DNA of 64,000 bases from Winogradskyella thalassocola (lineage in GTDB: Bacteria > Bacteroidota > Bacteroidia > Flavobacteriales > Flavobacteriaceae): positions 1,116,001 through 1,180,000 of the forward strand of contig NZ_FNCZ01000001.1 in NCBI RefSeq assembly GCF_900099995.1, read 5' to 3'. Position 1 is the first letter of the stretch. Each line of letters opens with the position of its first letter. The translations under genes and the position numbers were made by a program. The notes beneath the pieces are model-generated. The model had not been told where the DNA came from, did not search any database, and was given only the letters and a program-made list of their open reading frames with translations. Below are positions 1 through 8,754 of the stretch, in pieces.

Positions 1-559
1 CACCATTCAGTGGAGTGCCTTTAGCCATTAAGACTGGTTGTTTATCTGTCCAATTCACACCGTCAACACTCGTTTTGTAATATGTAAATCCTCCTTTAGG
101 TATAACATCATCTGGCCACTCATTGATATAGGCAACTAAAGTATCACCATGTTTCCACCAACCACCAGAAGTACAGTAACCATTTGCTAAGGTTTCAGAT
201 AAAACTTTGGGTTCAGACCAATTTTTTCCATCATCACTTTGGTTATAAGCGACCCAAGTCTCCATAGAGTCTTCATCTTTTGAAGAACTTTGCCATTGAC
301 AATAAAAGGTGTTTTTAAATACCGTCATCACAGCTCCATTGTTGAAATGATTTGTAGAATCATTTGGTTTAAAAATAGTAACTGTTTCTATTCCTTTAGG
401 GGCTTTAAGCCCTAAATCATCGTTTTTATCTTGATTAAAAATGGCGATATCTACTTTAAAAGGAACTTTTATAGCCTTATCGGTTTCGCATGAGAGAAAC
501 AACACAACTAACGACGTTGCTAGTAGCATAGACACTATTAAAGACTTGTCTTTTATCAT
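1..559 (-). CDS. BNR/sialidase-like lipoprotein, 3' end cut off by the window
   Basis: I translated this from the minus strand, starting at the ATG at 559; the reading frame is open to the window edge, so the C-terminus is missing. The N-terminus is a lipoprotein signal (hydrophobic stretch ending LFLSC, Cys about residue 24). The following roughly 160 residues contain short Asp-box-like stretches such as SDDGKNWSEPK and SVDGVNWTD, which recur in BNR/sialidase-fold beta-propellers. The start overlaps the stop of the upstream GH43 gene by four bases (ATGA), so the two are translationally coupled in one operon. In pectin loci such propellers may act on rhamnogalacturonan side chains, but the substrate cannot be read here and the catalytic residues may lie outside the window. 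It could also be a non-enzymatic binding protein. The family call is moderate; the gene itself is secure. Confidence 0.7.
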   Translation of the reverse strand, partial: MIKDKSLIVSMLLATSLVVLFLSCETDKAIKVPFKVDIAIFNQDKNDDLGLKAPKGIETVTIFKPNDSTNHFNNGAVMTVFKNTFYCQWQSSSKDEDSMETWVAYNQSDDGKNWSEPKVLSETLANGYCTSGGWWKHGDTLVAYINEWPDDVIPKGGFTYYKTSVDGVNWTDKQPVLMAKGTPLNG

Positions 560-2166
560 CTTCTGAATCTTATCCAATCAATATCTAAGCTTCCAGCATC
601 ATTTATAATCCCTTCACGAAGTGCCAAAAATCCTATTTTAGAACCAATCCATCTCCCTTCTCTTGCTTTAAAAGCTTTTCCTATGGATTTGAATTTTTTA
701 TTATCTAGACTGTAGAAAAATTCACAAATTCCACCTTTACTAACTTTAACTTGAAGATAAACCGTATTTGTATCTATTTTAATTTTATCGCTTTCAGTTT
801 CGGCTTTATTTTTATTAGCATCTTCACATATTACTTGAGACAAGTATAAATTTCCCACCACTTTTTTCAATCGAATATAACTGTAATCTAATCCCATAAT
901 TAAGAAACCTACTTCTTCATTATCGTGCCTAGAGTTGAAGGTCATTTTTGTTGTTGCTGTAAATTCTTCTGCTGGAAATTTTTGTAATAATAAATTCGAA
1001 ATCGTATATAGATTAACAGCATCTTCGGGCTTTGGTCTGCAATACATGGTATAATGTCCCATTGCTGTTGGAAATCCGTAATATACTTCTGGATTTGCCT
1101 GCCATTGCCATTGTAATCCTAATTTTGGTTGATTAAATTCATCAGAATCTGGTGGTGTAACAATTGGATATGTTTTACCAACATTTGGTTTTTTATATGT
1201 TAAAACAGGTTCTCCAATACCATCATTATTTTGGTCGACTCCAATAACTGGCCAATTGTTTTCCCACGTCATAGGTTGTAAATGAACGATACGTCCATAA
1301 GCATCTTTATCTTGAAAATGAAAAAACCAATTTTCACCAGTTTGTGTCGTTACCCAAGCACCTTGATGCGGACCATTTATAGCTGTGTTTCCTTGATGTA
1401 AAACCTTTTTCTTTTCATATGGTCCATAAACAGTTTTTGATCTTAAGATAGTTTGCCAACCTGTAGAAACTCCTCCTGCTGGTGCAAAAATGTAGTAATA
1501 CCCATTTCGTTTGTAAAATTTTGGTCCTTCAATAGTAGATTCGTTCTTATGACCATCAATAATTAATACCTCATCGTCATTGGTTTTGGTGCCATTTTCA
1601 TTCATTGTTGCAATAACCAATAAGCTTTTAATTCCTGCACGACTACCAGCAAAAGCATATGCTAAATATACTTTTCCATCGTCGTCCCATAGTGGTGTTG
1701 GGTCTATAAGGCCTTTTCCTCCTTTAACTAAAACAGGTTCTGACCAAACGCTCTTTGGATTTTTGGTTTTAATCATATAAATTCCAAAATCTGGGTCTGG
1801 ATAATAGATGTAAAATTCTTCATTATGATATCTAATACATGGTGCCCAGACACCTTTACCATGTTGTGGTTTGTCAAAAACCTCTAATGGCACTTGTTTT
1901 GGAAGTGCATAATTGACCAATTCCCAGTTTACTAAATCTTTTGAATGTAAAATAGGTAAGCTTGGTGAAGCGTTAAAAGAAGAAGCTGTCATATAGTAAT
2001 CATCTCCAACTCTAACGACATCTGGATCTGAAAAGTCTGAATGTAAAATTGGATTTGTATAAGTTCCATTACCATTCTCGGAAGCCCAAACTTTAGATAC
2101 TGTTTTTTCTTGAGCCGAAAGGCTAAAAACAGAAAACAGACTTATGATAATTAAAATAGTTCTCAT
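556..2166 (-). CDS. GH43 family glycoside hydrolase with C-terminal beta-sandwich domain
   Basis: The 536-residue protein has a Sec signal peptide (cleavage after about SLSAQ, residue 19). A five-bladed GH43 propeller covers about residues 35-330. The usual three acidic residues are visible: the base Asp47 in FSDPDVVRVGDDYY, the Asp near 154 in GLIDPTPLWDDDG, and the proton donor Glu near 213 in STIEGPKFYKRNGYYY. About residues 340-536 form a DUF1349/xylosidase-C2-like concanavalin-type domain. Known enzymes with this layout are beta-xylosidases, alpha-L-arabinofuranosidases or exo-galactosidases. In a pectin locus, arabinan or galactan side chains of rhamnogalacturonan are plausible substrates, which is inference. 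It overlaps by four bases (ATGA) both the oxidoreductase gene upstream of it and the BNR gene downstream of it in the same operon. The protein is likely periplasmic. Confidence 0.88.
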   Translation of the reverse strand: MRTILIIISLFSVFSLSAQEKTVSKVWASENGNGTYTNPILHSDFSDPDVVRVGDDYYMTASSFNASPSLPILHSKDLVNWELVNYALPKQVPLEVFDKPQHGKGVWAPCIRYHNEEFYIYYPDPDFGIYMIKTKNPKSVWSEPVLVKGGKGLIDPTPLWDDDGKVYLAYAFAGSRAGIKSLLVIATMNENGTKTNDDEVLIIDGHKNESTIEGPKFYKRNGYYYIFAPAGGVSTGWQTILRSKTVYGPYEKKKVLHQGNTAINGPHQGAWVTTQTGENWFFHFQDKDAYGRIVHLQPMTWENNWPVIGVDQNNDGIGEPVLTYKKPNVGKTYPIVTPPDSDEFNQPKLGLQWQWQANPEVYYGFPTAMGHYTMYCRPKPEDAVNLYTISNLLLQKFPAEEFTATTKMTFNSRHDNEEVGFLIMGLDYSYIRLKKVVGNLYLSQVICEDANKNKAETESDKIKIDTNTVYLQVKVSKGGICEFFYSLDNKKFKSIGKAFKAREGRWIGSKIGFLALREGIINDAGSLDIDWIRFRR

Positions 2167-3212
2167 AAATCAACAACGCGCTTTTCTTTGTTACTTTTCA
2201 TTGCAGCTTCGATAATTATTATAACATCTGTTGCTTCTTTTGCTGTTACTGGTAGCGGTTTATTGTTACGTATTGCATCAGAAATCCCATCGTAATATGT
2301 CATATAATTACCTTGTTCTGTATTAACAAATGATTTTTTGAATTCACCATCTTTCAGAATATGAAGTATTCCACCTTCAGATTCTGGTTCTATACCCCAA
2401 TTATTTGAGTGGGGTTTTAAATTCTTTTGAAGTTCTGTTTCTTGTATATCTGCTTTTGATTTTACAAACGACCCTTTGGTACCATGAATACAATAGGCTG
2501 GAAGTGGTTCTCTAACAAAATAACTCGATTTTAGAGATACGTAATGTGAATGGTAATACAGTTTTACATCAAAATAATCTCCTACTTCAGAATTATCTCT
2601 GAATGAATCTAGAGTAGCAAAAACACTGTTAGGCATTCCAAACAATTGTAGTGCTTGGTCTATGATATGTGAGCCTAAATCGTACAAACTACCAACACCT
2701 TCGGTTGGTGTTTCTTTATGAATTTTATAGCTTAGTTCTGGATCAAATCTATCGTAATGAAATTCGGCTTCAACAATATTTCCTAAAACGCCTTGTTCTA
2801 TCACTTTTTTGACAGTTTTAAAATCACTATCCCATCGTCTATTATGAAATACTGACAATTTTACATTTTGCCTTTCTGCTAATGCAACTAGTTCTTTAGC
2901 TTCTGTTGAAGTTACTGTAAATGGTTTTTCAACTACGACATGTTTACCCGCTTCAAGACACTTTTTTGTATACTCGTAATGCGTAATATTTGGTGTGTTA
3001 ACGATAACTAAATCTATGACGTCATCTTTAAGCAATTCTTCCAAAGATCGAAACGTTTTAATATTTGAGTAGTTTTCTTTGGCTAAATTTTTGGTACGTT
3101 CGAAAACAGCATATAAATTAAAATCTGGGTGTACATCTATAAATGGACCATGAAAAACCCATCCACTCATTCCGAAAGAGCATAATGCTGTATTTATTAA
3201 AGCCATATTCAT
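2163..3212 (-). CDS. Gfo/Idh/MocA family NAD(P)-dependent oxidoreductase
   Basis: This 349-residue protein has no signal peptide, so it is cytoplasmic. It has an N-terminal Rossmann fold whose dinucleotide loop reads SFGMSGWVFHGP, a variant with Ser in place of the first Gly. The family signature EKPFTVTSTEA follows (about residues 93-103). The C-terminal alpha/beta domain is about residues 125-349. Members oxidise or reduce sugars, sugar acids or inositols with a nicotinamide cofactor. The substrate is not evident from the sequence. Its place between GH43 and GH105 genes, with a four-base overlap to the GH43 gene, suggests handling of a sugar released from pectin side chains. The start at 3212 (MNMALI) has a second Met two codons on, so it is uncertain by six bases. 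Confidence 0.85.
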   Translation of the reverse strand: MNMALINTALCSFGMSGWVFHGPFIDVHPDFNLYAVFERTKNLAKENYSNIKTFRSLEELLKDDVIDLVIVNTPNITHYEYTKKCLEAGKHVVVEKPFTVTSTEAKELVALAERQNVKLSVFHNRRWDSDFKTVKKVIEQGVLGNIVEAEFHYDRFDPELSYKIHKETPTEGVGSLYDLGSHIIDQALQLFGMPNSVFATLDSFRDNSEVGDYFDVKLYYHSHYVSLKSSYFVREPLPAYCIHGTKGSFVKSKADIQETELQKNLKPHSNNWGIEPESEGGILHILKDGEFKKSFVNTEQGNYMTYYDGISDAIRNNKPLPVTAKEATDVIIIIEAAMKSNKEKRVVDL

Positions 3213-3279
3213 ATTATTTAGTTCTCTATACGATTTTTTCCTCCTTCAAAATCACTCGAATAAAGACTTAAAATTTATT

Positions 3280-4500
3280 TTACTTGTTTAATTCTAAGGC
3301 TGCCATAATAAAGGGGCCTGTTCCTTTAGGGTCATTAGATCTAATTATTTCTCCAATATAGTATTCAAATGTGCCATCTCTGTATGGATCCCCTCCTAAA
3401 CCTGCGACACCACAACATTTGTTAAGATTTACAACTCCATTGTCTTCAACGGTAATGAATAAATCTAGAGTGCCTTGAAACGCCTTATTCGCATTCTCTA
3501 AATAGGTGTTTGGTAAGTATCCTTTATTAACTCCTTTTGCTAAAGTATATGTAAACATACTTGTTCCTGTGGCTTCTAAGTAGTTTCCTTCTCTTTCAGG
3601 TAGATTGAGCACTTGAAACCATGTACCACTTTTATCTTGATATTTTACGATAGCTTCGGCATATTGATTGAGATATTTAATAATTCTTGCTCTTCCTTGA
3701 TGATTTTCTGGTAAATAATCTAACACATCTACTAATGCCATGCCGTACCAACCCATGCCACGAGACCAAAAATTCTCTGAAAGACCTGTCTCTTTATTAG
3801 CCCATTTTTGTTCTCTACTTTCATCCCAACCATGGTAGTACAATCCTGTTTCTGAATCTCTACTGTATTTTTCAATTAAGTCAAATTGTAGAACAATTTT
3901 ATCATAAACCTTGTTTGCTTCTACAGGACTCATATAGTCTTTAGCATATTTAGCATGAAATGGTTCAGCCATATATAAACCATCTAACCACATCTGATAT
4001 GGATATATTTTTTTATGCCAAAAACCACCTTCTGAAGTTGTTGGTTGACCTTCTAATTGTTTATGAAGTGTATCCATTACTTTTTTAAAACGAGGCTCTT
4101 GAGTTTTGTTATACACATAGTACATGATATCACCAGCTTTTATCATATCTAAGTTGTAGTTAGACATTTTGTAGGTTTTGATAGTCCCATTTTTTTCAAT
4201 CATTCTATCAGGATACTCATATATATAATCATATATTTTTTGATTGTTAATTTGCTCATAAACCTTAGACATTGCTTGCAAAACTAATCCTGGTGTATAA
4301 CTCCATTTTGGTTTGTCTCTAAAATCTAAAAGTGTTGGATCTGGAAATCTTTTAATTTCGGACAAAGCCATACGTTCTGACCATTTTAACGAATCAGAAA
4401 TTTCCATTTCTTGTTTTGGTACGTCCGCTTGCTTCTTTTCTTCTTTACAACTTGTAAAAAAACTTAAAGCTAATATTGTAATAAGCGTTATATTTTTCAT
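3280..4500 (-). CDS. GH88/GH105 unsaturated rhamnogalacturonyl/galacturonyl hydrolase (YteR-like) lipoprotein
   Basis: The 406-residue protein starts with a lipoprotein signal (LSFFTSCKEEKK, Cys about residue 18). The rest is an (alpha/alpha)6 barrel of the Glyco_hydro_88 family. Recognisable motifs are MWLDGLYMAEPFHA, with the candidate catalytic Asp near residue 173, and FWSRGMGWYGMALVDVLDYLP, typical of YteR/YesR proteins. These enzymes remove the 4,5-unsaturated uronic acid left at the non-reducing end by pectin lyases. The reaction is hydration-driven and releases a product that the KduI/KduD pathway encoded at 34.8-36.5 kb can take up. GH105 is more likely than GH88 given the pectin context. 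Ten bases separate it from the cupin gene upstream in the transcript. Confidence 0.9.
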   Translation of the reverse strand: MKNITLITILALSFFTSCKEEKKQADVPKQEMEISDSLKWSERMALSEIKRFPDPTLLDFRDKPKWSYTPGLVLQAMSKVYEQINNQKIYDYIYEYPDRMIEKNGTIKTYKMSNYNLDMIKAGDIMYYVYNKTQEPRFKKVMDTLHKQLEGQPTTSEGGFWHKKIYPYQMWLDGLYMAEPFHAKYAKDYMSPVEANKVYDKIVLQFDLIEKYSRDSETGLYYHGWDESREQKWANKETGLSENFWSRGMGWYGMALVDVLDYLPENHQGRARIIKYLNQYAEAIVKYQDKSGTWFQVLNLPEREGNYLEATGTSMFTYTLAKGVNKGYLPNTYLENANKAFQGTLDLFITVEDNGVVNLNKCCGVAGLGGDPYRDGTFEYYIGEIIRSNDPKGTGPFIMAALELNK

Positions 4501-4509
4501 CTTAACTAT

Positions 4510-4929
4510 TTATTGCTTTTCGTATTTCTTAATCACTAAATATTTTAATTCTATAGCACCAGCATTACTAATACCATGCATACTATTTGGTGGGCAATAC
4601 AAACTTGTATTGGCTTCTACAACAACTTCTTTTCCATTTAAATAAAACTTTGCAGTACCCTCTAAAACATAAAAGAATTCATCTTCGGGATGTTGGTGTG
4701 GGGCGTGTGTAGATTTCCCTGGTGCTACCACACTCAACTTAAGTGTTCTCCCATCTAAAAAATCTTTATCTGCAAACCAATACTGATAGCCGACTTTTGT
4801 TGGTATAGCTTCATCTTTGGAAAATGTATTTACGCAGTCTTCAATGGTATAAGTTTTGTCTTGTGCATTGATAGTTTGAAAACTAATACACATACAAAAG
4901 AGTATTACACTTTTTAATAGAATCTTCAT
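4510..4929 (-). CDS. Exported cupin-domain protein
   Basis: The small protein (139 residues) has a Sec signal peptide (cleaved after INAQ, about residue 23), followed by one cupin barrel. The metal-binding motif 1 is visible as APHQHPEDEFFYVLEG (two His and a Glu), followed by NGKEVVVEA and, in motif 2, PPNSMHGISN. Single-domain cupins near pectin genes are often labelled pectin degradation proteins (KdgF-like). KdgF linearises unsaturated uronate in the cytoplasm or periplasm, so a periplasmic role on the GH105 product is a reasonable guess but not shown. The start codon shares one base with the stop of the DUF4861 gene (TAATG), indicating coupled translation. Confidence 0.8.
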   Translation of the reverse strand: MKILLKSVILFCMCISFQTINAQDKTYTIEDCVNTFSKDEAIPTKVGYQYWFADKDFLDGRTLKLSVVAPGKSTHAPHQHPEDEFFYVLEGTAKFYLNGKEVVVEANTSLYCPPNSMHGISNAGAIELKYLVIKKYEKQ

Positions 4930-5945
4930 TATAGCGCATTATTTGAATTCAATTCATTCAATAAACCATCTAAATAGGTTAAAAATTCGGCCTCTGTTTT
5001 AATGCCATCCACTTCTTGTTCCCAAGCTCCTAAAAAGTAGAAGGACACAGGTTTTGTTGTTGGTTGAAATTGAATTAAATAATCATACTTTCCTTTTTTA
5101 ACTTCAGAAGTGGTCTTAATCTCATAAAAAATTGCCATTCCTAAATCGTCTGGTACCAACGTTTGCTCACCATAAGTCGCTATGTAAGCCCATTTTTTGT
5201 TAGCACTTTCTTTCTGAAAATAATTGACACCGTGATCGATAATTCCTGTTACAATACCATCGATTGCTTTTGAAGGCTGAATAGTGTGTTTTGTGTACCG
5301 TTGATCTGGACGAATACTTAAAGTTGATTTTAGATCGATTTTATCGTCACCTGTCTTCCATCCTTTATAGTTTATAATTACCGAAGATGCATCTAAATTA
5401 TTCTGTACAGAAGCAAATGTGGAATCGACTTCTTTAAAGTGAAGTACTTCAACTTCAACTAAGCGACCTAAAGAACCAATGCCAAGTCCACTTCCCACTT
5501 TTAAGATGTCTTGTCCCCAAGGCTCAGGTTCATGATATGAATCGAAACCATCTTGGCCGACGTTAGACAACACCATAGTATCTGTTTTTTTTCCGAAAAT
5601 ATCAATGGCATTTCTCCAATCTAAATAGAGCCTATATCCTATTTTATTGTTTTCCCAACCTGGCCCTTCGTAACGTATGTACCAAGAATGGTCGGTGTGG
5701 TTATCTGGAACTCGAAATTTTTCAATATTTTTGAATGAAGTTCCACCATCATATTCTTCATGTCCTCTTGTACCATCAATCCATTCTCCACCTTGTGCAA
5801 TAGAGATTTCTGCATAGGTTTTTGGTGTTTCAATTACTTTTTCAGTTTGCTTAATCGGTTCTTTTATGTCTTCTTTTTTCTCAGATTTACAGGCTGTAAC
5901 TGATGCCATAAAACATAAAGCGATTATAAATTTTAGTGTTTTCAT
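4929..5945 (-). CDS. DUF4861 family lipoprotein
   Basis: The 338-residue protein has a lipoprotein signal (MASVTACKSEKKE, Cys about residue 19). The remainder matches what I know of the DUF4861 family, which is found next to pectin lyase and GH105 genes. Characteristic parts are the aromatic stretch WYIRYEGPGWENNKIGYRLYLDWRN and a long beta-rich body. The biochemical role is not known to me. The fold may be a galactose-mutarotase-like beta-sandwich, as judged by the YRLYLDWRNA style of segment. It overlaps the preceding alpha/beta hydrolase gene by four bases (ATGA) and the cupin by one, so it is an integral part of this operon. Confidence 0.75.
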   Translation of the reverse strand: MKTLKFIIALCFMASVTACKSEKKEDIKEPIKQTEKVIETPKTYAEISIAQGGEWIDGTRGHEEYDGGTSFKNIEKFRVPDNHTDHSWYIRYEGPGWENNKIGYRLYLDWRNAIDIFGKKTDTMVLSNVGQDGFDSYHEPEPWGQDILKVGSGLGIGSLGRLVEVEVLHFKEVDSTFASVQNNLDASSVIINYKGWKTGDDKIDLKSTLSIRPDQRYTKHTIQPSKAIDGIVTGIIDHGVNYFQKESANKKWAYIATYGEQTLVPDDLGMAIFYEIKTTSEVKKGKYDYLIQFQPTTKPVSFYFLGAWEQEVDGIKTEAEFLTYLDGLLNELNSNNAL

Positions 5946-6892
5946 TCTTTATCTTTTTTGAGTGTTTTATCTAAAAATGTTGAGATGTAATTTACAGTAT
6001 CATTAAACCAAGGATGGAATAACCAAAAGGTGTGTGGACTATCTGGAAAGTTTTCGACTTGACTGTAAATATTATGTTTATCTAAAATTTTTATCATGTC
6101 TTCTCGTCCTGCTTGAAAACGCTCATACTGACTACTTATAAATAAAATTGGCGGGGTGTTTTTATCAGTGTGGGTTAGGGCAGATGCTTCTTTCCATGTT
6201 TCTGGCTTTTCTTTAGATGTACCTCCTAACCACCAACTAGCCATTTTGCCTTCACTAGATTTAGGATGAACAAAAGCCAAAACACCATCTAAGTTCACAA
6301 TGGCTTGGACAGACGTTGACGTAGAATATTCTGTTTTTTCTTCAAACTTTGGATTGTTATTTGTTGTACCAACCAAGGTTGCCATTTGTGCGCCAGAAGA
6401 AGTTCCTAAAATAGCGACTCTCGTCGTGTCTAAATGAAATTGCTTGGCATTAGATTTTATATATTGAATGGCTTGTTTTATATCATAAATCCCTTTAGGA
6501 TATTGGACTTCGTCTGATAATCTATATTCTACTGCAAAACAAGAATAACCTAGAGAAGCAATGTGTTGTGCCATTGGTGTCATGTGAGACTTATTGCCAG
6601 ATTTCCATCCGCCTCCATGCACTAAAATAACAGCTGGGTTATTTTCTGATGTATTTATAAAAGCATCCAAACAAAGAGTTCTGTTTTCTAACGTTTTGTA
6701 TGTAATGTTTTTTGTTTTAAATACATTTTGAGACTGTTGCGATTTTACAATTTCAATTTGCGGAAAATCCTTTTTGTATTTTTTATAAGAACCTGCTACA
6801 GTGTATGAAGTGTCTTTCTGTATGGATTGAAAAGCAAATACAGTTGATATATTCAACAAAAAAATGAAGCTATATGAAATTGATTTATACAC
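5942..6892 (-). CDS. Alpha/beta hydrolase, probable pectin/carbohydrate acetyl- or carboxylesterase
   Basis: The 316-residue protein carries a Sec signal peptide (cleavage near AFQS, residue 22). It has the alpha/beta hydrolase fold of the BD-FAE/HSL type: oxyanion motif VHGGGWKSG (about residues 91-99), nucleophile elbow GTSSGAQMA (Ser about residue 165), and a C-terminal SPHTFWLF with the likely catalytic His. Such enzymes in pectin loci remove acetyl or other ester groups from the backbone so that lyases and GH105 can act. This substrate is inferred from context. It is the first gene of the minus-strand cluster that continues to the window edge. No copy of the 14-bp operator is found in front of it. 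Confidence 0.82.
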   Translation of the reverse strand: MYKSISYSFIFLLNISTVFAFQSIQKDTSYTVAGSYKKYKKDFPQIEIVKSQQSQNVFKTKNITYKTLENRTLCLDAFINTSENNPAVILVHGGGWKSGNKSHMTPMAQHIASLGYSCFAVEYRLSDEVQYPKGIYDIKQAIQYIKSNAKQFHLDTTRVAILGTSSGAQMATLVGTTNNNPKFEEKTEYSTSTSVQAIVNLDGVLAFVHPKSSEGKMASWWLGGTSKEKPETWKEASALTHTDKNTPPILFISSQYERFQAGREDMIKILDKHNIYSQVENFPDSPHTFWLFHPWFNDTVNYISTFLDKTLKKDKE

Positions 6893-6919
6893 TATTCTTA
6901 TTTTTTATTTAAAGAATAA

Positions 6920-6940
6920 GCCTGATTTTGTAAATCAGGC
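6920..6940 (-). terminator. Hairpin after the GH28 gene
   Basis: A 9-bp perfect inverted repeat (GCCTGATTT and AAATCAGGC) with a 3-base loop lies 60 bases downstream of the GH28 stop. The minus-strand sequence after it is moderately U-rich (CTTATTCTTT), so it is a possible but imperfect intrinsic terminator. Read-through into the alpha/beta hydrolase cluster would be possible. Confidence 0.45.
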
Positions 6941-6999
6941 TATCATAGGAATTGAAATCTAAACAACTAATCAAAATACCTCCTATTTTATTCCTGCTA

Positions 7000-8490
7000 C
7001 TAATTCTCTTCTTTGGCAGGACTTTGCATTAAAGCCCCATTAATATACGTATCTATAAGTTTTAAATTAGAAACATTTTCTAAAGAGAAAGCATTTTCTA
7101 CTTTTTCTATATTTACATTTCTTAATGTGACATTTGTAATTGGTGATTCTTTATAGCCTTTTGCTAAAATTCCAAATTCGCCACCATTTTTAACCGTAAT
7201 ATTTTCTAACCAAATATTTTTTATTTCAGGAATAAATTCGCCAGTTTGATTGGTGTAAGTTGCATAAAACATATTTAGTTTTAAAACGGCTTCTTTAACT
7301 TGACCTATCTTTACATTTCTAACATAAACACCATCAATAGTTCCCCCTCTTCTAGAGTTGGTTTTTAAACGAATGGCTCTATCCAAATTAGGACTATCCA
7401 TTGTGCAATTATCCACATAAACGTTGTGTACCCCAGCAGACATTTCACTACCGATTACAACACCTCCATGGCCATCTAGCATTTTACAGTTTTGTACCAC
7501 TATATTTTCGCTTTTAATACCAACACGTCTCCCTTCTGCATCTCTACCAGCTTTTATGGCGATACAATCGTCACCTGTATTAAACGTACAGTTTTTAATG
7601 ATTACATTTTTAGAATATTCTGGGTCGCAACCGTCATTATTTGGACCGTGGCTTTCAACCGTAACACCATCGACTATTACATTGTTAGATTTAAATGGAT
7701 GAATAATCCAAAATGGTGCATTCGTTATTTTAATACCTTCTAATAGGACATTTTTGCATTCATAGAACTCAATAAAATTTGGGCGTAAATAATGACTATC
7801 TCCAAAAACACGTTTTTCTAAAGGTGTACCGTTTTGTCCCATTTCCATTAATCGTGGTAAGTTTAAACTATCTTTTTGTTGCGGCATTCCTTTTTTCCAA
7901 CCATACTCTTCTTTACCACACCATTTCCACCAATTGTCATTACTTGCCTGACCATTTAAAGTTCCTTTACCTGTAACAGCGACATTATTTTTTTTGCTGG
8001 CATAAATTAATGGTGAGTAATTGATAAGCTCAACACCTTCATAAGATGTTGGAACTAACGGGTAATAATCTTTTGGGTTGGTACTAAATAAAATTTCTGC
8101 ACCTTCTTCGAGATGTAAGTTTACATTATTATCTAAATGAATCGCTCCTGTTAGATAATTGCCTTCAGGTACTAAAACTATTCCTCCTCCTTTTTCTACA
8201 CAAGCGGCAATGGTAGTTTTAAAAGCTTCTGTATTAAAGGTTGTGCCATCTGGATTTGCTCCAAAATCCATGATATTAAAAGTGGCATCTGGAAATTTAG
8301 GAACAGAAACACTTTCTATTACAGCATTCATTGCATCCCAAGGGCTTTTTTCTGAACTCGCAATGGTTTCATCCTCTTTTTTAGACTCTTTACAGGAACT
8401 AAAAGCAATAAGCATTATAACCATTAAAATAAATGAAGAAAATAAATTTAGAGCTTTTTTTTCATTCTGAAAACTAAATATTGATACCAT
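7000..8490 (-). CDS. GH28 polygalacturonase, lipoprotein
   Basis: The 496-residue protein has a long N-terminus with a hydrophobic segment ending in a lipobox (LIAFSSCKESKK, Cys about residue 33). The right-handed beta-helix of GH28 follows from about residue 65. The four GH28 signatures are present: NNDGCD (about residue 283), TGDDC (about 304), GHGG (about 340) and RLK (about 372). The Asp triad is therefore complete and the enzyme should be active, hydrolysing alpha-1,4-galacturonan, probably as an exo-acting periplasmic enzyme on imported oligogalacturonides. The ATG at 8490 lies 21 bases after an operator copy (8512-8525) and about 30 bases after the predicted transcription start, which supports this start. 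Confidence 0.93.
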   Translation of the reverse strand: MVSIFSFQNEKKALNLFSSFILMVIMLIAFSSCKESKKEDETIASSEKSPWDAMNAVIESVSVPKFPDATFNIMDFGANPDGTTFNTEAFKTTIAACVEKGGGIVLVPEGNYLTGAIHLDNNVNLHLEEGAEILFSTNPKDYYPLVPTSYEGVELINYSPLIYASKKNNVAVTGKGTLNGQASNDNWWKWCGKEEYGWKKGMPQQKDSLNLPRLMEMGQNGTPLEKRVFGDSHYLRPNFIEFYECKNVLLEGIKITNAPFWIIHPFKSNNVIVDGVTVESHGPNNDGCDPEYSKNVIIKNCTFNTGDDCIAIKAGRDAEGRRVGIKSENIVVQNCKMLDGHGGVVIGSEMSAGVHNVYVDNCTMDSPNLDRAIRLKTNSRRGGTIDGVYVRNVKIGQVKEAVLKLNMFYATYTNQTGEFIPEIKNIWLENITVKNGGEFGILAKGYKESPITNVTLRNVNIEKVENAFSLENVSNLKLIDTYINGALMQSPAKEEN

Positions 8491-8511
8491 TTAAAGAGAA
8501 TTAAATATTAA

Positions 8512-8525
8512 TGTAATCGATTACA
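8512..8525 (-). promoter_or_regulatory. LacI-type operator with promoter of the GH28 gene
   Basis: TGTAATCGATTACA is a perfect 14-bp palindrome with a central CG step, as LacI-family hinge helices prefer. On the minus strand a TAGTTTTG -7 element (8531-8524) overlaps it by two bases. A TTTG -33 element (8555-8552) lies 20 bases further upstream, so the operator would cover the transcription start. Confidence 0.8.
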
Positions 8526-8716
8526 AAACTAAAAAAATTACTTTGATATTCCAAACTTTTAGAATTTAAAATGAAAAGATTTTCCATCTAAGAAAATTAA
8601 GGTATGAAAATATAAACATCTCAATTCTAGAGATTCAATGTTTTTAATTAATTACATGTGAAACTAAATAATAATTGATAAAAAACAACTATATATCAAA
8701 TTAATAGCTACTTTTA

Positions 8717-8730
8717 TGTAATCGATTACA
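8717..8730 (+). promoter_or_regulatory. LacI-type operator with promoter of the PL1/FN3 gene
   Basis: A second exact TGTAATCGATTACA lies 24 bases before the ATG at 8755. TACTTTTA (8709-8716), one mismatch from TAnnTTTG, ends immediately before it. No clear -33 TTTG is seen at the expected distance. The 264-base divergent gap 8491-8754 holds nothing else I can identify. Confidence 0.75.
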
Positions 8731-8754
8731 TCTTTAATCAAAAATTAATATGAT

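Noticed and set aside
7424..7976. Several plus-strand frames opposite GH28
   Set aside because: They are shadows of the beta-helix coding sequence; the minus-strand frame contains all four GH28 signatures.
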